A stretch of DNA of 46,538 nt from Paracoccaceae bacterium (GTDB lineage: Bacteria > Pseudomonadota > Alphaproteobacteria > Rhodobacterales > Rhodobacteraceae). Position 1 is the first letter of the stretch. Each line of letters starts with the position of its first letter. A model generated the notes under the pieces. The model searched no databases, had not been told where the DNA came from, and saw only the letters and a list, made by a program, of their open reading frames with translations. A program made the position numbers and the translations under genes. Location of the stretch: positions 1-46,538 of the forward strand of contig SKYA01000011.1 in NCBI GenBank assembly GCA_007128135.1, given 5' to 3'. Positions 1-9,894 of this stretch are shown in pieces.

Positions 1-683
1 CAGGCACCCTGCAGGGCGCGCAAGCTGTGTTCGAGACTGTAATGTGCATGCAACAGCTCGAAATCGCTCTGTGTATGCGTGATGATCTGCTCTTGCGCGG
101 CGCGTGACAGGTCGCTGAACCTCAGCGTCTGCGCAGAGCGTTGCTTGTCGTCCAGCGCGAAGGGCTGACTCACATGTTCAGACAGGACAAGGCGCAACCT
201 CGCCACATCCTCGACATGAAAGACCTCGTCATAGCGGCCCATGTCAGGGCCAAGAAAGGTCGCGAACGGGTCCGTATGATGGCGTATCGAGGGAACGAGC
301 GCGCGGTAGCTGTCAAGATCGCGAAAGAACGCATCCGGCGTGGGCATCCTGTCCAGCCCCTCTGCCCCGCACTGCGCAAGCGCCTTTTCAATATCGCGAT
401 GCCCCAGAACCCGGTTGGTATAGACCGACAACAGCCGCTTTATCGGGTTGCGCACGATGGCAAAGCACCAGAACGCACCCAACCCGCCCAGATCAGGCGG
501 CTCATGGGCCGAAACATAGGTTTCGGCAATTTGCCGGTAGAAGCGGTGGATATTGCCGCCAAACGCCTCACGATCGAACTCTGCCCCGTGTTCCAGCCGG
601 TAGAAACTGCGCAGAACCGATGTCGTCATGCATTTTGGCACGCCGACAAAGGCCATGTCATAGGTTTCAAATACTGCGATCAC
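1..683 (-). CDS. Sulfotransferase family 2-like protein, partial (C-terminus beyond the left edge)
   Basis: An open frame of 227 codons starts at a GTG at 683, preceded by GAGAGG seven bases upstream, and runs off the window edge without a stop. Residues 12-22 read FVGVPKCMTTS, which fits the PAPS 5'-phosphosulfate loop of sulfotransferases (P-K-C/T-x-x-T/S). Residues 76-88 read IVRNPIKRLLSVY, which fits the 3'-phosphate motif (RNPxxRxxSxY). Family members transfer sulfuryl groups from PAPS to carbohydrate or other hydroxyl acceptors; the acceptor here is unknown. The gene follows the sucC stop by 31 bases on the same strand, so it is probably co-transcribed with sucC, in the place where sucD would usually follow. 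That sucD lies further left is inference. I am confident of the fold and less so of the function. Confidence 0.8.
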   Translation of the reverse strand, partial: MIAVFETYDMAFVGVPKCMTTSVLRSFYRLEHGAEFDREAFGGNIHRFYRQIAETYVSAHEPPDLGGLGAFWCFAIVRNPIKRLLSVYTNRVLGHRDIEKALAQCGAEGLDRMPTPDAFFRDLDSYRALVPSIRHHTDPFATFLGPDMGRYDEVFHVEDVARLRLVLSEHVSQPFALDDKQRSAQTLRFSDLSRAAQEQIITHTQSDFELLHAHYSLEHSLRALQGA

Positions 684-714
684 GGCAGGCCCTCTCGTGC
701 TTGCGTCCGCGCTC

Positions 715-1908
<1,194 letters not shown>

Positions 1909-2013
1909 GAACCTGTCCCATCTTGTGCCATCTCTGTCTCGTGAATGGCAGATTTGACGCGGAAAACAATGACAATCTGTCGCATGTGGGTGCATTCGGC
2001 AGAAAATCGGAAT

Positions 2014-2048
2014 TTTGTGATCACAGTTTTTGATGCAGTGATCACAAA
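2014..2048. promoter_or_regulatory. Double GTGATCAC palindrome, probable operator upstream of sucC
   Basis: Two copies of the perfect palindrome GTGATCAC (2017-2024 and 2038-2045) have centres 21 bp apart, about two helical turns. They also form an 11-base inverted repeat (TTTGTGATCAC / GTGATCACAAA) around a 13-base spacer. The element lies about 105-140 bp upstream of the sucC start and downstream of the mdh terminator. Same-face spacing suggests two cooperatively bound dimers. I do not recognise the regulator. Confidence 0.6.
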
Positions 2049-2092
2049 TCGGCGCTGATACCGCAGACAGACTGCATATCGGGTTTTCAACC

Positions 2093-2124
2093 AAAAAAAC
2101 GGGCCGCGCCCGAGGCGCGACCCG
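2093..2124 (-). terminator. Rho-independent terminator after mdh
   Basis: Read on the minus strand, a hairpin (CGGG..GCGCC, loop of three, GGCGC..CCCG, with a small internal loop; 2100-2124) is followed directly by seven T residues (2093-2099). It begins 37 bases after the mdh stop and separates mdh from sucC. Confidence 0.85.
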
Positions 2125-2160
2125 CTGTCATCCGGTTCCGGGAAAGCGATCCGGCCTGCT

Positions 2161-4005
<1,845 letters not shown>

Positions 4006-4106
4006 GGCGCACTGTCACTGCACGACCCGGGGCCGCTGTCGCCGGGACGCTGCGGCGCCGCGGGTCAGTGCGGCCTGATATGCGCGCGGGCCGCTTGTGC
4101 AGGCAT

Positions 4107-6197
4107 TTACCTTTCCGTCAGTTTCAGCTCGATCCGTCGGTTGCGCGAACGGGCCTCGGCCGTGTTGCGCGGGTCCACCGGCCTGTACTCGCCGAAACCT
4201 GCCGCGGAAAGCCGGAAAGCCGGAAAGCCCCGCTCCTCGGTCAGGTAGCGCACCACCGAGAGCGCGCGGGCCTGCGAGAGCGCCCAGTTATCCTCGAAAC
4301 GCCCGCCCGGCGCGATGGGCAGATTGTCGGTATGCCCCTCGACCTGCAGGATCCAGTCGATCTCGGGCGGGATGCGGTCGGCGACCTCGTTCAGGATCGC
4401 GACCACATTGCCGATCTGCGCGCGCCCCTCGGGGGCCAGATCGGCCGCGCCAAGCTCGAAAAGCACCTCGGAGGAAAACACGAAACGGTCGCCCACGATC
4501 TCGACGCCCTGGCGCCCTTCCAGCACCTGCCGCAACTGCCCGAAGAACTCGGACCGGAACTGCTCCAGCCGCTCGCGCTCGGCGGCTTCCAGATCGGCGC
4601 GGGCACGTTGTTCGACTGCCAGCTGTGCCAGCGCGATGTTCAGATCCGCGCCAAGGCTCTCGATCTGGACCTGCGCCGCCTGTTCACGCGCACGGATTTC
4701 GCCCAGAAGCTCCTGCAAGCCCCCGACCTGGCCGCGCAGGGCCGCAACCTGCTGGTTCAGCAATTCCAGCGCGCGCTGGTCTTCCAGCGCCTGTGCATCA
4801 GCCTCGGCAAGGCTCTGCTCGGCCACCGCGCGCAGGGCCGCAAGCCGCTCGCGTTCCGAAATCTCGCGCTCGAGCAATTCCTGAATGCCGGCCTGTTCCA
4901 TGCGCGCCGCCGCAAGCAGCGTCAGCGCCTCTTCGGCGCGGCGGCGCTCTTCCTCCAGCGCAAGCGTCATCGCCGTCAATTCGGTATCGGCCCCTTCAAG
5001 CCTTGCGCGCAACGCTTCGGCAGCGGCAGCATCGGCCAGACGCCGGCGTTCCTCTTCGCTCAGCGCGGCCTCGGCATCGGCGAGCCGGGCGCGCAAGGCT
5101 TCGGCGGCGGCGCGCTCGGCCAACGCCTGCGCCTCGGCCGCATCAAGGGCGGTGTCCTGCCCGGCAAAGCGGGCGCGCAACTCCTCCAGCCTTGCCAGCG
5201 CCTCCAGACGCGCGGCCTCCTCGGCGTCAAAACGGCTCTGCGCCTCCTCGAGATCGGCGCGCAGGCTCTCGGCGCGCGCGATAGCGGCAAGCCGTGCGGC
5301 CTCTTCCAGTGACAGACGTTCTTGCGCTGCCTGAAGATCGGCGCGCAGGCTCTCGGCAATGGCGAGCGCCGCGGACTGGGCCTGCTCGGCATCAAGCGCG
5401 CCGGCAAGCGCAGCATCGCGTTCATCTTCCAGCTGCGACAAGGATGCAAGCGCCGCCAGAAGCTGCGCCTCCATCCCCGCCTGCTCTTGCTGGACATTTG
5501 CAAGTGCTGCCTCGGAGCTTTCCAGCTGGGCGGCAAGTTGCGCGAGCGAGGCCTCCTGCGCCGCGGCATCGGCCCGGGCCTGCGCCAGCGCCGCTTCCAC
5601 GGCCTCGGCCCGCGCTGCGGCCAGTCGCGCGGCCTCCGCCTCGGCATCCAGTTCATCGCGCAACGAGGCCAGCGCTAGTTGCAGCGCTTCCTGTTCCGAC
5701 AGCAGCACCGCCTGCGCGGCCTCGAGATCGGCCAGATCGGCGCCGAGTTCCTCGCCCCTTGCAAGGGCCGCATCGCGTGCCCCGATCAGGGCCGCAACCT
5801 GCGCCTCGAAATCGGTGATCTGTGACTGTGCGGCGGCCAGTGCGCCCTCGCGCTCGTCAAGTTCGCGGGTGAGCGATGTGATCTGCGCCAGTTGCGCGGC
5901 GGCCAGCGCGCGGGCCTGATCGAGATCGCCCTCCAGTGCGCCAACCTGCCCTTCCAGCGCGCTGACGCGCGCACGCGACAGGCCAAGTGCGCTGGCAAGC
6001 GAGGCCACTTCGGCGGCCAGCCCCTCAAGCTGGGTGTCCTGCGCGCTGATCGTGTCGCGCAACACGAATTGTACGATCATGAAGATCGACAGCACGAACA
6101 TCAACACCAGCAGCAGCGCGGTCATCGCGTCGACGAAACCGGGCCAGATGGCCTGACTGACATCGCGCCGTTGCCCGGATCTGCGCGCGAGCGCCAT
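4107..6197 (-). CDS. MotB-like protein with giant periplasmic coiled coil and C-terminal OmpA domain
   Basis: The product has 696 residues. Residues 18-48 form a single membrane helix beginning WPGFVDAMTALLLVLMF; Asp23 corresponds to the proton-carrying Asp of MotB. Residues about 50-555 are almost entirely Ala/Glu/Arg/Leu-rich heptads, including five exact-length 28-residue repeats (281-420). Residues 565-696 are an OmpA/MotB peptidoglycan-binding domain with VEGHTDN, NWALSQARA and a terminal SRNRRIELKL. It should sit in the inner membrane and bind peptidoglycan. The start lies three bases after the stop of the MotA-like gene, so the two are translationally coupled. Normal MotB is near 300 residues, so the coil is the unusual part. 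A role in envelope or cell-division mechanics is inference; annotation as generic peptidoglycan-binding protein would be the cautious alternative. Confidence 0.88.
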   Translation of the reverse strand: MALARRSGQRRDVSQAIWPGFVDAMTALLLVLMFVLSIFMIVQFVLRDTISAQDTQLEGLAAEVASLASALGLSRARVSALEGQVGALEGDLDQARALAAAQLAQITSLTRELDEREGALAAAQSQITDFEAQVAALIGARDAALARGEELGADLADLEAAQAVLLSEQEALQLALASLRDELDAEAEAARLAAARAEAVEAALAQARADAAAQEASLAQLAAQLESSEAALANVQQEQAGMEAQLLAALASLSQLEDERDAALAGALDAEQAQSAALAIAESLRADLQAAQERLSLEEAARLAAIARAESLRADLEEAQSRFDAEEAARLEALARLEELRARFAGQDTALDAAEAQALAERAAAEALRARLADAEAALSEEERRRLADAAAAEALRARLEGADTELTAMTLALEEERRRAEEALTLLAAARMEQAGIQELLEREISERERLAALRAVAEQSLAEADAQALEDQRALELLNQQVAALRGQVGGLQELLGEIRAREQAAQVQIESLGADLNIALAQLAVEQRARADLEAAERERLEQFRSEFFGQLRQVLEGRQGVEIVGDRFVFSSEVLFELGAADLAPEGRAQIGNVVAILNEVADRIPPEIDWILQVEGHTDNLPIAPGGRFEDNWALSQARALSVVRYLTEERGFPAFRLSAAGFGEYRPVDPRNTAEARSRNRRIELKLTER
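4938..5357 (-). repeat. Five tandem 84-bp repeats encoding 28-residue (four-heptad) coiled-coil units
   Basis: Residues 281-308, 309-336, 337-364, 365-392 and 393-420 of the MotB-like protein align end to end without gaps. Four begin AE(S/A)LRA(D/R)L and the third begins LEELRARF. A weaker sixth unit may precede them at 253-280. Period 28 keeps heptad register. Confidence 0.85.
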
Positions 6198-6200
6198 GGC

Positions 6201-7400
6201 CTAGCCCTCGTCCCGGCGCGCGCTGAACCCGGCGCGCGACAATTGCCGCACGGCTTGTGTAAGGCGTTCCAGATCGGCGCGCAGATCGGTGGTGGTCTCG
6301 ATCCGCCCGGCAGAAAGCTCTTCGGCGATACGCAACAGCTGCGCATCCATGTTGCGCAGGCGCAGACGCATCTCTGCCTGACCGAAGGGGCCACCCTCTT
6401 CCGCATGGACGCGGTAATGATGCAGCAGTTCCTCCTGCCCGCTGGCAATGCGCTCAAGCGCAGGTGTCAGCCCGGCCGGAGCCTCGGCACCCTGATGTCC
6501 CGCCGCCAGCCGGTCGATCGCCTCGACCAGATAGCCCAGCGCCTGGTCAAGCTGCGCGCGCTCGTGGTCGGCTTGCACCTGCTGGCGGTGCAGCGCCTCC
6601 ATCTGCTCGGCCATGGCATCAAGCACCTGCACCATCGCGCCCATCTCGGTGCCGGGTTCCAGATCGCCTGCGACGCCGAGCCGTGTGATGGAACTCATCC
6701 ATTCCTCTAGCTGGCGGTAAAAGCGGTTCTGGCCGTGGCCTGCAAACAACTCCAGCATCCCCACCACCAGCGACCCTGCCAGCCCCAGCAGCGACGACGA
6801 AAACGCCGTCCCCATGCCGCCAAGCTGCGCTTCCAGCCCGGTCATCAGGTTCTCGAAAACCTGGATCCCGGTCTGGTTGTCCTCGGGTGCGAGCGAGCGG
6901 ATCGTGTCCACAACGGCAGGAACCGTGGTCGCCAGCCCATAGAATGTGCCCAGCAGGCCAAGAAAGATCAGCAGGCTGATGATGTAGCGCGTGATGTCGC
7001 GCAACTCGTCCAGACGTGTCGCGACCGAGTCGAGAATGGACGAGGCCGAGGAGGAGGAAATCTTCGATCCGCGCCCGCGCCCGCGCAGCAGCGCGGCCAG
7101 CGGCATCAGCAGCGAGGGCGGAATGGTCGCCTCGTGGCCGGGCGTGTCGGCAGCAAACCCCTCGATCCAGATGATCGAGCGGTTGAGCTGGATCACCTGC
7201 CAGAAGGTTGCCAGCACACCCACCACGAAGACGAGAAAGATCACGCCATTGAGCCAGATATTCGCCAGGAAGATCCCCGCCACGCGCGGCAACGCGAAAT
7301 AGGTGCCGACACTGACCAGAACGATGACGACAAGCATCATGACGATCTGTCGCACCGGCCGGGAAAACTGCGTCTGGGCCCCAAACTGGGATCTTGCCAT
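6201..7400 (-). CDS. MotA/TolQ/ExbB-like proton-channel subunit
   Basis: The 399-residue inner-membrane protein pairs with the MotB-like protein immediately downstream (three-base gap). Two hydrophobic segments lie near residues 18-37 and 43-72. Two more contain LLIFLGLLGTFYGLATTV (about 140-158) and FSSSLLGLAGSLVVGMLE (about 200-217), the latter pair matching the conserved MotA/TolQ channel helices. The C-terminal third (about 230-399) is helical and charged, predicted cytoplasmic, with coiled-coil character. Related stator-type complexes couple proton flow to rotation or force. I chose ATG 7400 over GTG 7433 because a good promoter has its -10 box overlapping the GTG. TolQ- or ExbB-type naming is possible, but the OmpA-domain partner makes MotA-like the better description. 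Confidence 0.85.
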   Translation of the reverse strand: MARSQFGAQTQFSRPVRQIVMMLVVIVLVSVGTYFALPRVAGIFLANIWLNGVIFLVFVVGVLATFWQVIQLNRSIIWIEGFAADTPGHEATIPPSLLMPLAALLRGRGRGSKISSSSASSILDSVATRLDELRDITRYIISLLIFLGLLGTFYGLATTVPAVVDTIRSLAPEDNQTGIQVFENLMTGLEAQLGGMGTAFSSSLLGLAGSLVVGMLELFAGHGQNRFYRQLEEWMSSITRLGVAGDLEPGTEMGAMVQVLDAMAEQMEALHRQQVQADHERAQLDQALGYLVEAIDRLAAGHQGAEAPAGLTPALERIASGQEELLHHYRVHAEEGGPFGQAEMRLRLRNMDAQLLRIAEELSAGRIETTTDLRADLERLTQAVRQLSRAGFSARRDEG

Positions 7401-7431
7401 AGCGGGCGTCCTGATCCTCTTTTTCAAGGAC

Positions 7432-7460
7432 ACACTAGGTCAGACGCGGGCCTGTGCCAA
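7432..7460 (-). promoter_or_regulatory. Sigma-70-type promoter of the MotA/MotB-like pair
   Basis: On the minus strand, TTGGCA (7455-7460), a 17-base spacer and TAGTGT (7432-7437) predict a transcript start near 7425, giving a leader of about 25 bases to ATG 7400. Confidence 0.6.
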
Positions 7461-7521
7461 CCGGGATTTTCGTGATCGGCCCAAATATTGTGGGCCTTGC
7501 GTGGCGATGCACAAAGACAGA

Positions 7522-7547
7522 CCCCCCGGAGCGGGTGCTCTGGGGGG
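7522..7547 (-). terminator. Stem-loop terminator after the DUF2852 gene
   Basis: CCCCCCGGAGC (7522-7532) pairs with GCTCTGGGGGG (7537-7547) around a four-base loop, 11 pairs with one G-T. On the minus strand it follows the DUF2852 stop by six bases and leads into a pyrimidine-rich but interrupted T stretch. Confidence 0.65.
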
Positions 7548-7553
7548 CAAGGG

Positions 7554-7961
7554 TCAGCCCTGTTGCGGCGCAACGGGGGTCTGCGTTTCACGTTTGCGGC
7601 GGTTCTCGTCCATGAACTGGTCGAACTCGGCCTTGTCCTTGGCCTCGCGCAGCCGCTCCAGAAAGGCATCGAAGGCGGCCTGCTCGTCTTCCAGGCGGCG
7701 CAGCATGTCGGCCTTGTAGGCGTCGAAGGCACTGTTGCCGGAGGAGCGGGTGGCGATCCCCCGGTGCGAGGCTGCCCCGCGGCAGGATTTTCCGAACATT
7801 TTCTTCCCCCAGATCATGTATGCCAGAACTGCCAGCCCGACGGGCCAGAACAGGATGAAGCCGAGGACCATCGCCGCGATCCATCCGCCCTTGCCGAACC
7901 CGTCGAGCCAGGCTTCTGCCCGCTGCGGCCAGGTGGCGCTTGAAGTTGCTGTCGTCATCAT
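7554..7961 (-). CDS. DUF2852 domain-containing membrane protein
   Basis: The 135-residue protein has one predicted membrane segment or helical hairpin at about residues 27-50 (GWIAAMVLGFILFWPVGLAV), a short basic linker (KKMFGK), and an amphipathic, charged C-terminal helix (about 75-125, DAYKADMLRRLEDEQAAFDAFLERL). This architecture is that of DUF2852, a family I know from alphaproteobacteria with no assigned function. Two adjacent ATGs exist. The second (7958) has the better spacing from AGGAG (seven bases), so the protein may be 134 residues. It is on the same strand as the MotA/MotB-like pair, but a terminator and a separate promoter lie between them. Confidence 0.8.
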   Translation of the reverse strand: MMTTATSSATWPQRAEAWLDGFGKGGWIAAMVLGFILFWPVGLAVLAYMIWGKKMFGKSCRGAASHRGIATRSSGNSAFDAYKADMLRRLEDEQAAFDAFLERLREAKDKAEFDQFMDENRRKRETQTPVAPQQG

Positions 7962-8155
7962 TCGCTCCTCTCGGTGTTAATGTTATTTACATTTACATAA
8001 ATGGGAGGAGAGGTCCAGCCTTCAAGGGGGTGGCAAGACGATTTTCACGAATTTTTTCCAGACCACTTCCCGAGACGCCCTGCCCCCATGCAGGGTGGCA
8101 GGTGCGGCGGTTTCTTGTAGGGTCGGACAAGGGCAGAATCAGGAGGTCGGAGGCG

Positions 8156-8516
8156 ATGACCAACCATCTCGATTACGGCGACAACCCGCGCGTGCTGCGC
8201 GAGAGTATCGCGTCCGAGATCGTGGACCTGATCTACCTCGATCCGCAACCTGCGCGGCTCGATTGAACGCGAGCGCGCCGATATCGGCATCTTCCTGACC
8301 CTCACACCCCCCACCAAGCCCATGATTACCGAAGCCGCGGCGGCGGGCCAGTTCGAGATGGACGGATTTTCACCCGTGCCACGCATTCAGATCGTCTCGA
8401 TAGAGGAGGCTCTCCAGTTGCGCGACCGCGCCGTGCGCCTGCCCGCCCGGCGCGACGACACCTTCAAGAAAGCCAGGCGCGAGAGCAGCAGCGGCCAAGG
8501 CGCGCTCGACCTCTGA
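8156..8516 (+). pseudogene. Remnant of a site-specific DNA methyltransferase (Mod-type), internally deleted and frameshifted
   Basis: The first 30 codons (MTNHLDYGDN, then EIVDLIYLDP) match the N-terminus of N4/N6 DNA methyltransferases up to the catalytic DPP(F/Y) box, which breaks off after its first Pro. The frame then ends at 8266. In the +1 frame, from about 8241 to the stop at 8514-8516, the text NLRGSIERERADIGIF, LTLTPPTKPM and PRIQIVSIEEAL matches the far C-terminus of the same family. The whole middle, including the SAM-binding FxGxG region and target recognition part, is missing. The break is at about 8241-8246. No activity is expected. It lies between DUF2852 and a TetR gene, with no restriction gene beside it. 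Confidence 0.8.
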
Positions 8517-8522
8517 CCCGCC

Positions 8523-9140
8523 TCAGCGGTCCGGCTCCAGAAAACCCAGTCCGCGCAGGTAGATCCCGATGCCGGTTTCCAGCAGTTCCTCGGGCGAATA
8601 GGGCCCGCGACTGCCCGGGGCGCTGCGGGCATAGAGTTCCACGATTCCGTGGCTCATGGCGCTCACATGCGCGGCGAACATCTCGGTCGGCGGGCGACGG
8701 TCGGCGGGAAGGCGCTGCGAGAGGTCATGCGCGGCCCGCACCAGCACCTGATTGGCCCGCGCACATGCCGCCGACAGCCCGCGCGAGGCATTGGGTGCCA
8801 CGCCGGATTCGAACATCGCCACATAATGGCCCGGATGCTTGCGCGCAAAGGCCAGATAGGCCCGGCCCACGGCCTCGAACGCGGTAAGCGGCGAGGGCTG
8901 GCCATCGCGATAGGCATATTCCAGCAGATCGGCAAAGAGTTCGAACCCCTGCCGGGCCAGTTCCACGATCAGTTCCTCGCGCCCGGTGAAATGACGATAT
9001 GGTGCGGCCGCAGAGACATCGGCGGCCTTTGCTGCCTCGGCCATGGTAAAGCCATGCGGGCCCTTCTCGGCAATCAGGTCGAGCGCTGCCTCGACCAGTG
9101 CCTGCCGCAAATTGCCGTGGTGATAGCCGCGCTTGCCCAT
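8523..9140 (-). CDS. TetR/AcrR-family transcriptional regulator
   Basis: The 205-residue protein has an N-terminal TetR helix-turn-helix (about residues 7-55; GFTMAEAAKAADVSAAAPYRHF is cut by the recognition helix AAPYRHF) after the typical YHHGNLRQAL lead-in. The C-terminal ligand-binding part (about 80-200) resembles the WHG-type TetR C-domain, with a Pro-rich surface loop (RLPADRRPPTEM). TetR proteins usually repress a neighbouring gene and release DNA on ligand binding. Here the neighbours are a dead methyltransferase and the SRP RNA, so the target is not obvious and may be itself. There is no strong ribosome-binding site before ATG 9140; the position is chosen because MGKRGYHHGNLR is the usual start of the family. 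Confidence 0.88.
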   Translation of the reverse strand: MGKRGYHHGNLRQALVEAALDLIAEKGPHGFTMAEAAKAADVSAAAPYRHFTGREELIVELARQGFELFADLLEYAYRDGQPSPLTAFEAVGRAYLAFARKHPGHYVAMFESGVAPNASRGLSAACARANQVLVRAAHDLSQRLPADRRPPTEMFAAHVSAMSHGIVELYARSAPGSRGPYSPEELLETGIGIYLRGLGFLEPDR

Positions 9141-9226
9141 GTATGGCGTCTGTCCTGTGCGTTTGGTTCCTGCCCTACCTAGTCCGAAAGCGCAGCCATG
9201 GGAAAGCGGTTCTGGCGCAGGGTGGC

Positions 9227-9255
9227 TTGCAAAAGGCGCGCAAAGGACCTAGATC
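9227..9255 (+). promoter_or_regulatory. Sigma-70 promoter of the SRP RNA gene
   Basis: TTGCAA (9227-9232), a 17-base spacer and TAGATC (9250-9255) place the start at about 9261-9262, exactly where the paired end of the RNA begins. Confidence 0.7.
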
Positions 9256-9260
9256 GCGTC

Positions 9261-9357
9261 ATGAGAGGCTGGCGCGGGCAGACGCCTTGCCAACCCGGTC
9301 AGGTCCGGAAGGAAGCAGCCGCAGCATTTTCCGTCTGGGTCGCTGTCCAGTCTCTCA
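9261..9357 (+). ncRNA. ffs: Signal recognition particle 4.5S RNA
   Basis: The invariant SRP core GGTCAGGTCCGGAAGGAAGC begins at 9297 and includes the GGAA apical tetraloop and the asymmetric internal loop that binds Ffh. The outer helix is visible: GAGAGGCTGG at 9263-9272 pairs with CCAGTCTCTC at 9347-9356, with one G-U. The resulting length, about 97 bases, fits bacterial small SRP RNA. A well-placed promoter precedes it. The 3' end lies only 18 bases from the end of the convergent cytochrome gene, and no T-tract terminator is visible; ends are therefore approximate. The RNA guides Ffh in co-translational membrane targeting. Confidence 0.95.
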
Positions 9358-9374
9358 CCGCTCTCCCGCCCGGG

Positions 9375-9773
9375 TCACTGCGACAGATCGCGCAGAAATG
9401 CGTAGATTTCGCGCGCGCCGCTGCGCAATTCGACATGCATGCCGCTTTCTGCCTGCGGGTTGCCCGTGACGGCGCGCAGGAACCGGTCGGGACTGGTCAG
9501 GTAGGCGATGAAGTTCTCCTCGCTCCAGCGCGCGCCGGTTGCGCCAGCCGCACGCAGGTCGGCGCTGTAGAAACGAAACCCGCTGTCGGCCGCCAGCGCG
9601 CGGTTCGAAATGCCATAGAGGTTCGGCCCGCTGCGCCCGCCACGTGCCAGCACGGTGCCGTCCGGAGCCTCGACCGCATGACAGGTGCGGCAATCGCGCC
9701 AGCGCGGGTCTTCGGCCAGAAGCGGGGTTGCGGCAGTCAGACCCGCGAGGGTCAGGGCGAGAAAGGGTTTCAT
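9375..9773 (-). CDS. Secreted c-type cytochrome, single haem
   Basis: The 132-residue precursor has a cleavable signal peptide (MKPFLALTLAGLTAATPLLA) and one haem site CRTCH at residues 28-32. The body resembles cytochrome c2-type class I domains: GPNLYGISNRALA follows the haem site, and RWSEENFIAYLTSPDRFL occupies the central helix. The likely axial methionine is in ESGMHVELRSGA near residue 111, before the terminal helix REIYAFLRDL. It would act in the periplasm as an electron carrier; its partners cannot be inferred from its neighbours, the SRP RNA and an ABC permease. It is a single-haem protein with no fused enzyme domain. Confidence 0.88.
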   Translation of the reverse strand: MKPFLALTLAGLTAATPLLAEDPRWRDCRTCHAVEAPDGTVLARGGRSGPNLYGISNRALAADSGFRFYSADLRAAGATGARWSEENFIAYLTSPDRFLRAVTGNPQAESGMHVELRSGAREIYAFLRDLSQ

Positions 9774-9894
9774 CGGAACTGTGCTCTGGTGCTGTTATCT
9801 ATGTTTTTGTTGTCCGGCTCTGGTAGCGCGAGCATAGCACGGGCACAAGCAGGAGGCTGCTCACATCTGCGGCACGGCATTCCGGAGCCGGTGC

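Noticed and set aside
4938-5357. CRISPR-like repetition in the coil region
   Set aside because: The repeats are 84 bp, contiguous, diverged and encode protein in frame; there are no unique spacers.
4107-7400. Possible Zorya-type anti-phage system (ZorA/ZorB) at the MotA/MotB-like pair
   Set aside because: The long coil belongs to the MotB-like, peptidoglycan-binding subunit, not the MotA-like one, and no ZorC, ZorD or ZorE helicase or nuclease lies nearby.
7978-8004. AT-rich direct repeats (ATTTACATTTACAT) upstream of DUF2852
   Set aside because: They may be part of the promoter, but I could not fit a convincing -35/-10 pair.
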